64,000 bases of DNA from Candidatus Gastranaerophilales bacterium (GCA_947630045.1 CANRGC010000004.1:1-64000); one strand, 5' to 3'; shown: positions 25,756-34,609, counted from the stretch's first letter. Made by a program: numbers and translations. Notes: generated by a model not told the origin, from the sequence alone.

Positions 25756-26574
25756 TTGACTAACGTGGAAGGTATAAAACTATATACAACTAACAGCATT
25801 AATGCTCCCAAAAACGCTTCAGCGGGCGTTTATAATTCTTTGAGCAAGGGCGCATATGATGTTAAGCAAGATTCTTTTACCCCGACAAAAGAAAAATGCC
25901 AAAATCCTATTTATATAAAGTTTGACAGCTTTCTTGCAAAAAACGCACCTAAACTTTTCATAGACAAATATATAAATATAAAAACTCTCGAAAAAGCCCT
26001 TTCAGAAAACCCTGAAATTGTAGATATAATAAAATCAAAGGGCATAGAGCCTAAAATTTATCTTCAAAATGTAACGGGAAAAAATCAGGAACATTTTCTT
26101 ACTACTTATGACAAAGCAAAAGAGCTTGGAAAATGTCTTCCCGATGAAGAATTAAATATTTTAATGCAAGCCGCTCTTCTTCATGACATAGGAAAGGCGT
26201 TTATTCCGTCCGAAATTTTGAATAAAAACGGCAAATTGACAGACAGAGAAAGAGAAATTGTCGATATTCACGCAAAACTCGGTGAAGCAATTTTGAAAAC
26301 AACAAATTTAAGCCCTAAAGTTGCTCACTATGTAGGGTTACACCATACGCCCAGCACAAGCCCACTGAAGGCAAGCATTTCGGCACACATTCTTTCCGCA
26401 GCGGATGTATATAGCGCCCTTAAGGAAGAAAGACCTTATAAAACAAAATTTTCAGATGAAGAAGTGAAAAATATTATGGAAAACGACTCGAAACTCAATC
26501 AGGGAGTTGTAAAAAGCATGTTTGAAGAAACTATTCCCGATAATTACGATAAACAGATTTCAATTCCGGCATAA
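25756..26574 (+). CDS. HD-domain phosphohydrolase, HD-GYP-like without GYP loop
   Basis: Residues about 135-260 form an HD domain: LLHDIGKAFIPSEI, then HAKLGE, then GLHHTP, and ADVYSALKEERPYK, a block typical of HD-GYP c-di-GMP phosphodiesterases. The usual GSGYP after the second His pair is replaced by STSP, so activity on cyclic dinucleotides is doubtful. The first 45 residues are unrelated and contain QDSFTPTKE, similar to other tagged proteins here. Start is a TTG (25756) or GTG (25765); no ATG is available. An 11-base direct repeat, GTGGAAGGTAT, occurs at 25724 and 25765. Confidence 0.78.
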   Translation: MTNVEGIKLYTTNSINAPKNASAGVYNSLSKGAYDVKQDSFTPTKEKCQNPIYIKFDSFLAKNAPKLFIDKYINIKTLEKALSENPEIVDIIKSKGIEPKIYLQNVTGKNQEHFLTTYDKAKELGKCLPDEELNILMQAALLHDIGKAFIPSEILNKNGKLTDREREIVDIHAKLGEAILKTTNLSPKVAHYVGLHHTPSTSPLKASISAHILSAADVYSALKEERPYKTKFSDEEVKNIMENDSKLNQGVVKSMFEETIPDNYDKQISIPA

Positions 26575-26587
26575 GTCCAATAAAAAA

Positions 26588-26605
26588 CCGTCTTTAATAA
26601 GACGG
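26588..26605 (+). terminator. Terminator after the HD-domain gene
   Basis: CCGTCTT-TAAT-AAGACGG hairpin followed by CTTTTTTG. Confidence 0.88.
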
Positions 26606-26631
26606 CTTTTTTGTTTAATTCTTCTTTTGCT

Positions 26632-26778
26632 TTATGCGTTAAATGCTGATACTACCGGTGCGCTGATATTACTTGCTGCGCCTATGCGGTTTATGTAAAT
26701 AAATGTCCACGAAAACATAACAATTGTCATTAAAAGTAGGCTGGAAAGAAGAATGTTTACCACCTTAATTTCGCTCAT
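26632..26778 (-). CDS. 48-residue membrane peptide
   Basis: Short frame beginning MSEIKVVNILLSSLLLM and ending SAFNA. A single hydrophobic stretch (residues about 6-29) is followed by a small polar tail, so it is a single-pass membrane peptide. GAGGTAGAAT before the ATG is a good ribosome site. It starts 51 bases after the GETAG repeat gene on the same strand, so they may be one transcript. I do not recognise it; toxin-like peptide, export partner or anchor are all possible. Its small size would hide it from standard gene calling. Confidence 0.6.
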   Translation of the reverse strand: MSEIKVVNILLSSLLLMTIVMFSWTFIYINRIGAASNISAPVVSAFNA

Positions 26779-26829
26779 ATTCTACCTCATCAATATAGTT
26801 CTTACTCTTTTCTTACTCCTTTTGAAATT

Positions 26830-27141
26830 TCAGGCAACAAGATTTAAGTGTCCGCCGTGTGCCAGTTGTCCTGCGGTTTCTCCAAACTTTTTATCTTGAA
26901 TGTCGTTGCTTGCAAGAGTTCCTGCGGTTTCACCAAAAAGGCCGTCTGATTTGTTACTTGCAAGAGTTCCGGCTGTTTCGCCAATTCCGCTATTTTTGCC
27001 GACATGGCTTCCGCCGAAGTCTGCCGCAAAAATGTTGTCTTTTAAATCAATGTCTTTGTGTTGATTTCCGACACGGCTTACTGAACTGACGGAACTTCCG
27101 AAATGATTGTTGCTTACTGCTCCGATTGCATCTGTTGACAT
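26830..27141 (-). CDS. GETAG-repeat protein, 103 residues
   Basis: Unrecognised Gly/Ser/Asn-rich protein. Residues 54-103 hold three tandem units of 16-17 residues, each starting GETAG: GETAGTLASN-KSDGLF, GETAGTLASN-DIQDKKF and GETAGQLAHGGHLNLVA. The N-terminus is MSTDAIGAVSNNHFGSS, with no signal peptide. AAGGAG sits well before the ATG. The repeats differ in third codon positions, so they are kept by selection rather than freshly copied. The 48-residue membrane peptide lies downstream. Confidence 0.75.
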   Translation of the reverse strand: MSTDAIGAVSNNHFGSSVSSVSRVGNQHKDIDLKDNIFAADFGGSHVGKNSGIGETAGTLASNKSDGLFGETAGTLASNDIQDKKFGETAGQLAHGGHLNLVA

Positions 27142-27271
27142 AATTACTACTCCTTATATTACTTTTATTATTTTTTAATCTCTACATTTATATAAAAACG
27201 ATATAAATTGTATGATTTCAACATGGGGTTTTTTTGTTACAAAAGTACACAATTAAAATAGAGCACTCTAT

Positions 27272-27295
27272 AAAAGCCCTACTATAGGGGCTTTA
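27272..27295 (-). terminator. Terminator at the end of the U32 gene
   Basis: AAAGCCC-8-GGGCTTT hairpin that contains the stop codon of the U32 gene and is followed by TTTTATAG on the minus strand. A second reading is a translation/termination coupling signal. Confidence 0.55.
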
Positions 27296-29048
27296 TCACC
27301 ATTTCACAATTTTTACAATCAAATTCCAGTATATACTTTTTATTGTTATCTGTCAGATACAAACTTTCGTTTTTACATCCCGTCTTAAGGCAAATGTCAT
27401 AAGCCCTTCTGAGGCAATGTTTGGTGCGCATAAGTTCTTTGTTTTTAAAATTTCCCGTGCTTTCAAGCGATTTTTCAACGGCTCTTACCCCGCATTTTTC
27501 GTAAAATTCTTCCGCTTTTTTATTGTGAATATTAAGCCTGTAATCTTGAATTTTTTCTATGTAGGGAGAATATTTTATTTTTCCAAACCGAGGTCTTTGA
27601 TAGTTTTTAAGCCTTTCATCCTGCATTTTTTGAAATAATTCCCGTCTGAGTTTATTTAATTCAGACATAGATAAAAAAGGAATTTTGTCCGTTTTAAAGT
27701 TAACTTTTTCGCATGAGAAAACAGACTCTCCGCTTTTTTTAAACGACACCCTGAAATTTTCTTTCATCTTTTCTTCATTTTTTGCAAAACTTCCAAATTT
27801 AAAAGGCAAAGTTACCTTAAAATTGCCGTCTTTTCCCTCAAGATAATCTTTATATACGGAAATTTCAACAAAGATAACTCTTTTTATTTTTGCGTTTTTG
27901 AGCAAATTTTCAAATTCGACATTTTTATTTCTGTAAATTTTATCCCCGACTTTAATATCTATATGTTTATTTGGAAAAATTTTCCCGTTTTCTGTTTTAT
28001 TTACAAGAAAACCTTCCGTTTTGTTTTTTGAAATTATTAAAAGCCCGTCCTGAGGGGAAATTTTTTGGCTTGTTGATAAAGTAAAACCTTGTTTTGAAAC
28101 ACTTTTCACTTCTCCCATATATTCGCCGGTAGACTTTGGGGTTTCAAAATTAAAAATTTCATCTTTACCTGAAAGAAAATATCTCGTGTATCCTCTGTTA
28201 AAAGTTTTGTTTATATCGGGCTTAAAATCTGTTAAAATAAGCCCGTCAGAAGGTTTTTCATATTTATTCAGCAAATTTCGATAATACAAAACAACATTTT
28301 TTACATAATTTTCATCTTTTAATCTGCCTTCAATTTTAAAAGATTTTACCCCCGCTTGAATAAGTTTGTCCAAATAATCTTTTGCGCAAAAGTCTTTCAG
28401 CGAAAGAAGATGTTTGTCTTTTGCAATAACTTTTCCGCTTTCTGTTAAAAGAGAATATTTCATTCTGCAACATTGGGCGCAATCACCTCTGTTGGCGCTT
28501 CTTGAACCGTTATATGCGCTCATGTAACATTGCCCCGAATATGAAACGCAAAGGGCACCGTGAATAAAAGTTTCAAGCTCAATATTTGTATATTTTGAAA
28601 TTTCTTCAATTTGTTTAATTGAAAGTTCTCTTGCAAGAATTGCTCTTTTTATGCCGATTTCTTCAAAAAACTTTGCCTTTTCTTTTGTTCTGATATTACA
28701 CTGTGTGCTAGCATGAAGCTCAAGCGGGGGCAAATCAAGCTCTAAAAGCCCCATATCCTGAATAATTAAAGCATCAGTGCCTATTTCATAAAGCTTGTTT
28801 ACAAGTTTTTCGGCTTCAACAAGCTCTTTATCGGTCAAAATAGTGTTTAAAGTAACATGAACTCTTGCATTATAAAGGTGAGCAAAGTTTATCAGCTCTT
28901 TGATGTCATCCAAGCTGTTCCCCGCATTTTTTCTTGCCCCGAATGAATATGCGCCGATATAAACTGCGTCTGCGCCTGATAAAATTGCCGCCTTGCCAAC
29001 GGCAAGGTTTTGTGCCGGAGCCAAAAGTTCTGGTTTAACTTTATTCAT
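27282..29048 (-). CDS. Peptidase U32 family protein (RlhA/YhbU type)
   Basis: The first 300 residues carry the U32 signature ETFIHGALCVSYSGQCYMS with its conserved Cys, plus ELLAPAQNLAVGKAAILSGADAVYIGA at the N-terminus. The C-terminal half (about 310-588) has additional Cys and basic residues, resembling the extended U32 proteins that act in tRNA or rRNA hydroxylation (TrhP, RlhA) rather than in proteolysis. Iron-sulfur and RNA roles are inferred. -10 TAAAAT ends 6 bases before the ATG, so it appears leaderless; the divergent secreted-protein gene is also leaderless. Confidence 0.87.
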   Translation of the reverse strand: MNKVKPELLAPAQNLAVGKAAILSGADAVYIGAYSFGARKNAGNSLDDIKELINFAHLYNARVHVTLNTILTDKELVEAEKLVNKLYEIGTDALIIQDMGLLELDLPPLELHASTQCNIRTKEKAKFFEEIGIKRAILARELSIKQIEEISKYTNIELETFIHGALCVSYSGQCYMSAYNGSRSANRGDCAQCCRMKYSLLTESGKVIAKDKHLLSLKDFCAKDYLDKLIQAGVKSFKIEGRLKDENYVKNVVLYYRNLLNKYEKPSDGLILTDFKPDINKTFNRGYTRYFLSGKDEIFNFETPKSTGEYMGEVKSVSKQGFTLSTSQKISPQDGLLIISKNKTEGFLVNKTENGKIFPNKHIDIKVGDKIYRNKNVEFENLLKNAKIKRVIFVEISVYKDYLEGKDGNFKVTLPFKFGSFAKNEEKMKENFRVSFKKSGESVFSCEKVNFKTDKIPFLSMSELNKLRRELFQKMQDERLKNYQRPRFGKIKYSPYIEKIQDYRLNIHNKKAEEFYEKCGVRAVEKSLESTGNFKNKELMRTKHCLRRAYDICLKTGCKNESLYLTDNNKKYILEFDCKNCEMVIKPL

Positions 29049-29054
29049 CTTTAA

Positions 29055-29060
29055 ATTTTA
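29055..29060 (-). promoter_or_regulatory. -10 element of a leaderless U32 gene promoter
   Basis: Minus-strand TAAAAT, six bases (TTAAAG) before the ATG at 29048. Confidence 0.45.
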
Positions 29061-29072
29061 CAATAAAAATGA

Positions 29073-29078
29073 TACAAT
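29073..29078 (+). promoter_or_regulatory. -10 element of a leaderless promoter for the Pro/Tyr-rich protein
   Basis: Extended -10 TGA-TACAAT, six bases before ATG 29085, 17 bases downstream of a weak -35 TTTAAA (29050-29055). Confidence 0.5.
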
Positions 29079-29084
29079 GTTTAT

Positions 29085-29540
29085 ATGAAGAAATTTTTCT
29101 GGGTATATGGTTTATTGATATTTTTTTCTATGGGCATGGTTTTTGCACAAAACGCCGTGACTTCAACGGGTTGGACAACAACCGTCAGACCAAAAGCGCC
29201 TGTATATCAGCCGCCCGTGTATCAATCTCCCATGTATAAATATCCCGCTGCGCATATTCCCGCATATTATCCTGTATACCCTTCAAATGGCAGCATTCAA
29301 GGAGTATATTACAACCCCGCAACAAGATCATATCAATATTATCCCGTTAATCAGGCATATGGAACAAACTATTATTCGGGCTCAAGAACGGTTTATATTC
29401 CCGATTCAAACGGCACGGTTATTTGCATGAATAAATACACTTATCTTGTTGTTGATTGCGAAGATAACGACTTGAGAGAAAATGAAATGACTTGTATTGA
29501 CACTTTTTCTCATAAGACAACAAAATGCCCCAAAAAATAA
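29085..29540 (+). CDS. Secreted Pro/Tyr-rich protein
   Basis: Sec signal peptide with cleavage near AQNA (residue 21). The mature part is rich in Pro and Tyr in pairs (VYQPPVYQSPMY, HIPAYYPVYP), followed by a segment with Tyr repeats (YYNPATRSYQYYPVN) and a C-terminal part with four Cys. The composition suggests an extended, possibly surface-exposed or cross-linked protein. No family recognised. The signal peptide and a promoter at the correct distance support that it is real. Confidence 0.75.
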   Translation: MKKFFWVYGLLIFFSMGMVFAQNAVTSTGWTTTVRPKAPVYQPPVYQSPMYKYPAAHIPAYYPVYPSNGSIQGVYYNPATRSYQYYPVNQAYGTNYYSGSRTVYIPDSNGTVICMNKYTYLVVDCEDNDLRENEMTCIDTFSHKTTKCPKK

Positions 29541-29612
29541 AATTTTTGTTGCCTCAAATGAGTTTTTCCTGTAAGTTTACTATTGTAATGTGAATTTAAG
29601 GATATTGCGTTA

Positions 29613-30197
29613 ATGCAAAGTGTATTATTTGATCCCGGATATTCAGAGTGTATTTATGGGGTTGCTGACAGTGTGACTTTTATGTATGAAGTTTTCAGTT
29701 CTTCTTATATGCCTTTAAAACAAAAGAAATTCCAATTTTCCGTTCTTATAAACAAAATAAAATATTTAATCAGGAAAAATGTAGGTTTTTATTTGGGGTG
29801 TTTACTTTGGGCAAGCCGCATAAAAAATGAAAAGGAAGCTTCTATAGAAAATAACCCTTGTCTGGGGGATACTTATAACGAAGAAAGCGCCCTTTGTGAT
29901 ATTCTTGAGCTTTATAATTTTATAACAGAAAAATTAAACAAAGAATCGGTTTATTATTTAAACAGAAAATATGAACCCGACAAAACCTATTTAACAATTT
30001 TGGAAACTTATATGGAATTTGTTAAAATAAATAAAGGGTTTGTTCAAACAAAAAAAACAAAGGAACTTTTATTACCGGAAAATATCAAAAGCCTTAATAA
30101 AACAGACTGTATAACTGTTGAAGAAAAGATAAAAGAAGCAATTGAAAAAAAGGACCTCACCTTGCTTTTTGATGTTTACTCTTTAATTTTGGATTAA
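29613..30197 (+). CDS. Hypothetical protein, 194 residues
   Basis: Not recognised. A soluble, helix-rich protein with no signal peptide; the C-terminal third is Lys/Glu-rich. AAGGA lies about 10 bases before the ATG. It ends 2 bases before the prepilin gene, so the two are probably translated together and may work together, for example as an assembly or chaperone partner; that link is inference from position only. Confidence 0.7.
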   Translation: MQSVLFDPGYSECIYGVADSVTFMYEVFSSSYMPLKQKKFQFSVLINKIKYLIRKNVGFYLGCLLWASRIKNEKEASIENNPCLGDTYNEESALCDILELYNFITEKLNKESVYYLNRKYEPDKTYLTILETYMEFVKINKGFVQTKKTKELLLPENIKSLNKTDCITVEEKIKEAIEKKDLTLLFDVYSLILD

Positions 30198-30199
30198 TA

Positions 30200-31030
30200 A
30201 TGGTGAAAAAGAAGAAAAAGTTTGTTATTAATATAAAAAATATGGGCGTTAATATTGATAAAAATGAATATAGAGAAATTGTTCTTTCAAATTCTAACCG
30301 CCCTGACATAATTAAAAACAAAGAAAAAAAGGGGTTTACGCTTGCTGAGGTTATACTTGCGCTTGTTGCCGTCGGAATTGTTTTTATACTTATTATTCCT
30401 TCGCTTGTAAAAAACTACCTTCAAAATTCTTATGCTACGGCATTTATGAAATCGCTCAACGCCTTAAACGACGCAATTAGACTGACAACTGCCATTGAAG
30501 GCGAAACCCCGCTCAATTCATCTTCGCTTTTTAATTACTTACAAGGTCATATGATTATTACAACAAAGGGAAAAACTGACTGGAAGGCAAAAGTCAAACT
30601 ACAAAACGGGGAGTATGAATATCGCAATTTAGCTTTTTATACACTTGACGGGGCAAGATTTGAATTTCCGACTCAAGGAACAAACCCCGTAAAATTATAT
30701 GAAACGGGCGTGGAATTTTCGGAAGCTCCGAAAAAAGACGGTCCTTCAAATTGCGGTTCTTTCGGAACAGAAAAATACGTATCCGGAGAACCCAAAAATT
30801 ATCCGTGCATTATTGTGGTTGATGTTAACGGAGATAAGCCGCCTTCTCCTTATTTTTCAAAGGATAAAAAAACAGAAAAAAATAAGGATGATTCTTTGCC
30901 TGTTGGATTATACCAACTTACACTCTCTGAAAAAGAAGATTTTTCGGACATCTACACAATTTTAATAACAGATAAAGAAGCAATTCCATACGGAGCGGTT
31001 GCTCAAAAAATAATGTATGGAGGTAAATAA
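30200..31030 (+). CDS. Type IV prepilin-like protein with unusually long leader
   Basis: KKG45-FTLAEVILALVAVGIV is the prepilin cleavage site and N-terminal pilin helix, preceded by about 45 residues, whereas most prepilin leaders are under 30. The mature protein has a pilin-like C-terminal domain with a Cys pair (NCGSF and YPCIIVV) and the motif VDVNGDKPPSP. No ATG closer to the G-F-T site has a better ribosome site; the only upstream signal is translational coupling from the gene ending at 30197. A later start at ATG 30242 is possible. Confidence 0.8.
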   Translation: MVKKKKKFVINIKNMGVNIDKNEYREIVLSNSNRPDIIKNKEKKGFTLAEVILALVAVGIVFILIIPSLVKNYLQNSYATAFMKSLNALNDAIRLTTAIEGETPLNSSSLFNYLQGHMIITTKGKTDWKAKVKLQNGEYEYRNLAFYTLDGARFEFPTQGTNPVKLYETGVEFSEAPKKDGPSNCGSFGTEKYVSGEPKNYPCIIVVDVNGDKPPSPYFSKDKKTEKNKDDSLPVGLYQLTLSEKEDFSDIYTILITDKEAIPYGAVAQKIMYGGK

Positions 31031-31053
31031 AAAGGGACTTAAAAAGCCCCTTT
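31031..31053. terminator. Terminator between the prepilin gene and the SFG-tagged orphan
   Basis: AAAGGGACTT-AAA-AAGCCCCTTT: hairpin with one A.C mismatch and T runs on both sides. Confidence 0.6.
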
Positions 31054-31058
31054 AATCT

Positions 31059-31628
31059 TTATTTTGAAATTTTTCTCAGCCCTTTTACCTTAACCTCTTT
31101 CGGCTCTTTGGCGTCAGACTGATCAATAATGCCTGACCATCTGACATAATCGGCATCGCTCATTTTGGGTCTTATCGCCTGTAAAAGACGTTTTGTGTCT
31201 TTTTTTGAAAGTTTCGGATTGTTCCAATTTGCTTCAAAAAGTTCTTTCTCGGCATCTACAAATGAACTGTATGCTTCAGGATTTCTTGCAGCAAGCTTTG
31301 ACAAATAGACTTGTGTTTGACGGTTTAGCGCTTGATTTTTGATAAATAAAGCGTCTACATAATCAATTCCGCTTGTTCCATGTTGAACCATAGAGTCTGC
31401 AACCGTTTGAACTTGTTCTTTTTTGATACCTTTTTTCTTAACCGGAACTTTTGATTCGGCAAACTTTAAAAATTCAGGTTTTATAACTGTATGTTTTGAA
31501 TAAAATTTGTCGTTGTTATATTCGTTGAAATCTCCGGCGCCGGCAGCTTCCGCAAGACGTTTTCCCTCTCTTGAAAATTTTGCCATACCGAAAGAAACAT
31601 TACTGATCGGAGAAACAGATAAACTCAT
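31059..31628 (-). CDS. Hypothetical protein with N-terminal SFG segment
   Basis: Unrecognised 189-residue protein. Begins MSLSVSPISNVSFGMAKF, then a basic, helix-rich body (KVPVKKKGIKKEQ; KRLLQAIRPKMSDADYVRW). No signal peptide, no membrane segment. AAAGGTAAG lies before the ATG. The opening matches the pattern seen in other orphans of this window (I-S-N-V-S-F-G versus I-S-K-I-S-F-A at 34.6 kb). Confidence 0.72.
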   Translation of the reverse strand: MSLSVSPISNVSFGMAKFSREGKRLAEAAGAGDFNEYNNDKFYSKHTVIKPEFLKFAESKVPVKKKGIKKEQVQTVADSMVQHGTSGIDYVDALFIKNQALNRQTQVYLSKLAARNPEAYSSFVDAEKELFEANWNNPKLSKKDTKRLLQAIRPKMSDADYVRWSGIIDQSDAKEPKEVKVKGLRKISK

Positions 31629-31686
31629 TTTTCTTACCTTTCTTCTAATTTTATGTCCTTATAAAACATGTAAATACATAAAATTG

Positions 31687-33465
31687 CTATTGAATTTTTG
31701 GTGCGTTTCTGAGTTTTATATGTAATTCTCTTAACTGCTCTTCAGAAGCAATTCCCGGAGCGTCAGACATCATATCCTTTGCCTGCGCATTTTTTGGAAA
31801 TGCAATAACATCTCTTATGGAATCAGAACGTGTTAAAAGCGCAACAAGTCTGTCCAAGCCGATTGCAAGCCCGCCATGCGGTGGTGTGCCATATTGAAAA
31901 GCTTGAACCAAAAATTCAAATTTTTCTTTAATATCTTGTTCCGTAAGCCCGAGTGCCTTAAATGCCCTTCTTTGAATTTCGGCGTCATGAATTCTGATTG
32001 AACCGCCGCCGAGTTCGCAGCCGTTATATACAATATCATAGGCTATTGATTTAACATTTCCTTTATCGTTTTCAAGCTTGTCCAAATCTTCATAGGCAGG
32101 CATTGTAAACGGGTGGTGAACCGAAACGTATCTGTTATCTTCAGCCGAATATTCAAACAACGGAAAATCAACAACCCATAATAAATCATGTTTAGATTTA
32201 TCAATCATATTGAGTTTTTCGCCAAAATAAAGTCTGAATCTTCCAAGAACATCATAAACAACCTTTGGCATGTCGGCAACAAAAAAGACAATGTCGCCTT
32301 TTTGAGCGTCTGCACGCTTTTGAATTTCGGCAATCTGGTCTTCATTTAAGAATTTAAATACGGGTGATTTTACGCTGCCGTCTTCCATATAAGTAACCCA
32401 CGCAAGCCCTTTTGCGCCGAACTTAATTGCAAGGTTTCTGACATCGTCCATTTCTTTTCTTGAATAGTGGGCGATGTTTGGAATTTTAATCGCTCTAACC
32501 GTGCCGCCGTTATTTATGACAGCTTTGAAAGCTTCAAAAGTTGAAGCTGCCATAATATCGGTTACATCAAAAAGTTCAAGCCCAAATCTTGTGTCAGGTT
32601 TGTCTGACCCGAATCTGTCCATTGCCTCTTGCCAAGTTAATCTTTTGAAAGGTGGATTAATATCAACGCCCGCCGCTTTAAACGCTTCTTTTACAAGACC
32701 TTCGGTCATTTTAATAATATCATCCTGTTGAACAAAGCTCATTTCAATATCAACCTGAGTAAATTCGGGTTGTCTGTCTGCTCTAAGGTCTTCATCTCTG
32801 AAACATTTTGCAATTTGATAATATTTTTCAATTCCGCCAACCATTAAAAGTTGTTTAAAAACTTGAGGTGATTGAGGAAGAGCATAAAATTTTCCGTCAT
32901 GAATTCTGCTCGGAACAAGATAATCTCTTGCGCCTTCGGGAGTTGTTTTAATTAAAATCGGGGTTTCAACTTCAAGAAAATCAAGCCCGTTTAAATAATT
33001 TCTGATTGAAGTTACAATTTTGTGTCTTAAGACAAGATTGTTTAACATCTTTTCACATCTTAAATCAAGATATCTGTATTTAAGACGAATATCTTCAGAA
33101 ACGGTTTCATCTTCCAAAACAAAAGGAAGGGTTTTTGATGAAGATAAAACTGTTATTTCATCAGGATACATTTCAATTGTACCTGTTTTTAATTTTTCGT
33201 TAATCGTATCCTCGGGACGTTTTGAGACTTTGCCTTTAACTTGAATTACAAATTCGGATTTTAACGTTTGGAAAGTTTCATAAACTTGAGGGTTAATTTT
33301 AGGGTCGGCAACAACTTGAAAAAGTCCGCTCCTGTCTCTGATTTCAACAAAAATAATTCCGCCCAAATCTCTTATGGTAGAAGCCCAACCCGCAAGAAGC
33401 GCTTCTTTTCCTATATATTCTTCGTTTAATTCCGTACAATTTTGTTTTTTATATGCAAGTTCCAT
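31687..33465 (-). CDS. aspS: Aspartyl-tRNA synthetase
   Basis: Class II aminoacyl-tRNA synthetase. N-terminal OB-fold anticodon domain, class II motif 2 FRDEDLRADRQPEFTQVD near residue 215, GAD-type insert in the middle, and motif 3 region GLAIGLDRLVALL near the end. Length 592 is the bacterial type. GAGGA before the ATG. It lies downstream of a terminator for the tagged orphan at 33.6 kb. Whether it also charges tRNA-Asn is not decided by sequence here. Confidence 0.97.
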   Translation of the reverse strand: MELAYKKQNCTELNEEYIGKEALLAGWASTIRDLGGIIFVEIRDRSGLFQVVADPKINPQVYETFQTLKSEFVIQVKGKVSKRPEDTINEKLKTGTIEMYPDEITVLSSSKTLPFVLEDETVSEDIRLKYRYLDLRCEKMLNNLVLRHKIVTSIRNYLNGLDFLEVETPILIKTTPEGARDYLVPSRIHDGKFYALPQSPQVFKQLLMVGGIEKYYQIAKCFRDEDLRADRQPEFTQVDIEMSFVQQDDIIKMTEGLVKEAFKAAGVDINPPFKRLTWQEAMDRFGSDKPDTRFGLELFDVTDIMAASTFEAFKAVINNGGTVRAIKIPNIAHYSRKEMDDVRNLAIKFGAKGLAWVTYMEDGSVKSPVFKFLNEDQIAEIQKRADAQKGDIVFFVADMPKVVYDVLGRFRLYFGEKLNMIDKSKHDLLWVVDFPLFEYSAEDNRYVSVHHPFTMPAYEDLDKLENDKGNVKSIAYDIVYNGCELGGGSIRIHDAEIQRRAFKALGLTEQDIKEKFEFLVQAFQYGTPPHGGLAIGLDRLVALLTRSDSIRDVIAFPKNAQAKDMMSDAPGIASEEQLRELHIKLRNAPKIQ

Positions 33466-33531
33466 TTTTTATCCTCAATACGATACAGGACAATTTTATA
33501 TCAAAAAAATAAATTTTCAAAACCGTTTTAA

Positions 33532-33560
33532 AAAAATCAGCCTTTTATCGGCTGATTTTT
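33532..33560 (-). terminator. Terminator of the double-tagged orphan gene
   Basis: AAAAATCAGCC-7-GGCTGATTTTT hairpin followed by T-rich sequence on the minus strand. Confidence 0.85.
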
Positions 33561-33586
33561 AATTTTTTAAATAATTTTTACCGTTT

Positions 33587-34609
33587 TTACGCTTTTGAAA
33601 CGTATAAAACATTATTGTCGTCATCGAAAAAAATCTTGTAATCGAAGTGATATTCAACATCAAAGTTATCCAACATTGCTACGTAGTTTTTAGAGTAATG
33701 ATCTAAAACTGCGGGGCTGTCATCTGTCGGAAAAACATAAAATTGTTCTATGTTTGTTCTGCCGTGATGTTCTTCAATATTTCTTGCCGCAGAGGTAAGC
33801 TTACCCGTTTTGCTATCGAAAAAATATTTCATTTTAGACACCCTTACGCCGTTTGAGCGATTGCTGTCGACACTTACAAGAATGGGTTTTCCTTTTTTAT
33901 TAAATAAAAAGGTTTTGTCAAATTCCAAATCATATCCGAAACGTTCCCACTCTTCCTGCAAATCTTCGTGCATGTCTTCCTGCATGGTAAAGTTTTTAGC
34001 ATATGTAATTAAGCCGCCGTTTCTGTCGAATGAATAAACTTTTCTTGCCATCATTTTGTCTTCGGCAAGATAAGAAACATCTCTGCCATATACAAGCCCT
34101 CGGGAACCTTTTACTATTACATCTTTATTGCCATGTTCACCGTAAAGATATATTCTGTTGACGCCGCTGTCTTCGTCTTCAAATTTAGTTTCTTTTACGC
34201 ATCTTTCATTCTCGTCAAACTCTCTTATTCTTCTGTCTCTGGATTTTGTTACTTTTAGTTTTCCGTCAGGATAATATAAAACATTTGTGTGTTCCGCACG
34301 AAGTTCTTTTGCAAGTTTTATTGAATCGCTATAAATATTCTTTATTTTTTTATAAATCGGGCCGGCGGATTCAATAATGTTCTTACCTTCGTCAATAATA
34401 TTTTGTCCTTCTTTTGCAAGTATTCTTCCTTTTTTAACTGCATTTCTTCCTATAAGTTCGGCACGATAGTTGCGCGGATAAACATATCTTCCCGTGTCCG
34501 ACTCTTTTTCCGAGTTCTTTTCTCCCGTGAAAGAAGGTTGTTTTTTAGGGGCAGCATACATATTTCTTGAAACAGGCGCAGCGAAGGAAATTTTGCTTAT
34601 AGAAACCAT
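33587..34609 (-). CDS. Hypothetical protein with two SF-type N-terminal segments
   Basis: Unrecognised, 340 residues. N-terminus MVSISKISFAAP, then a second tag-like segment KKQPSFTGEK, then a basic helical region and a beta-rich C-terminal half (KVYSFDRNGGLITYAKN, KTFLFNKKGKPILV, KYFFDSKTGKLTSAAR) whose repeating strand-turn pattern looks like YD-type or other antiparallel repeat modules. The frame opens at a TTG (34621), but GGAGAAAA is the ribosome site of ATG 34609. No signal peptide. Confidence 0.72.
   Translation of the reverse strand: MVSISKISFAAPVSRNMYAAPKKQPSFTGEKNSEKESDTGRYVYPRNYRAELIGRNAVKKGRILAKEGQNIIDEGKNIIESAGPIYKKIKNIYSDSIKLAKELRAEHTNVLYYPDGKLKVTKSRDRRIREFDENERCVKETKFEDEDSGVNRIYLYGEHGNKDVIVKGSRGLVYGRDVSYLAEDKMMARKVYSFDRNGGLITYAKNFTMQEDMHEDLQEEWERFGYDLEFDKTFLFNKKGKPILVSVDSNRSNGVRVSKMKYFFDSKTGKLTSAARNIEEHHGRTNIEQFYVFPTDDSPAVLDHYSKNYVAMLDNFDVEYHFDYKIFFDDDNNVLYVSKA

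Noticed and set aside
25724-25775. 11-base direct repeat GTGGAAGGTAT as an attachment site or insertion footprint
   Set aside because: No mobile gene or inverted ends are near; one copy overlaps possible start signals of the HD-domain gene, so chance or ribosome-site duplication is more likely.
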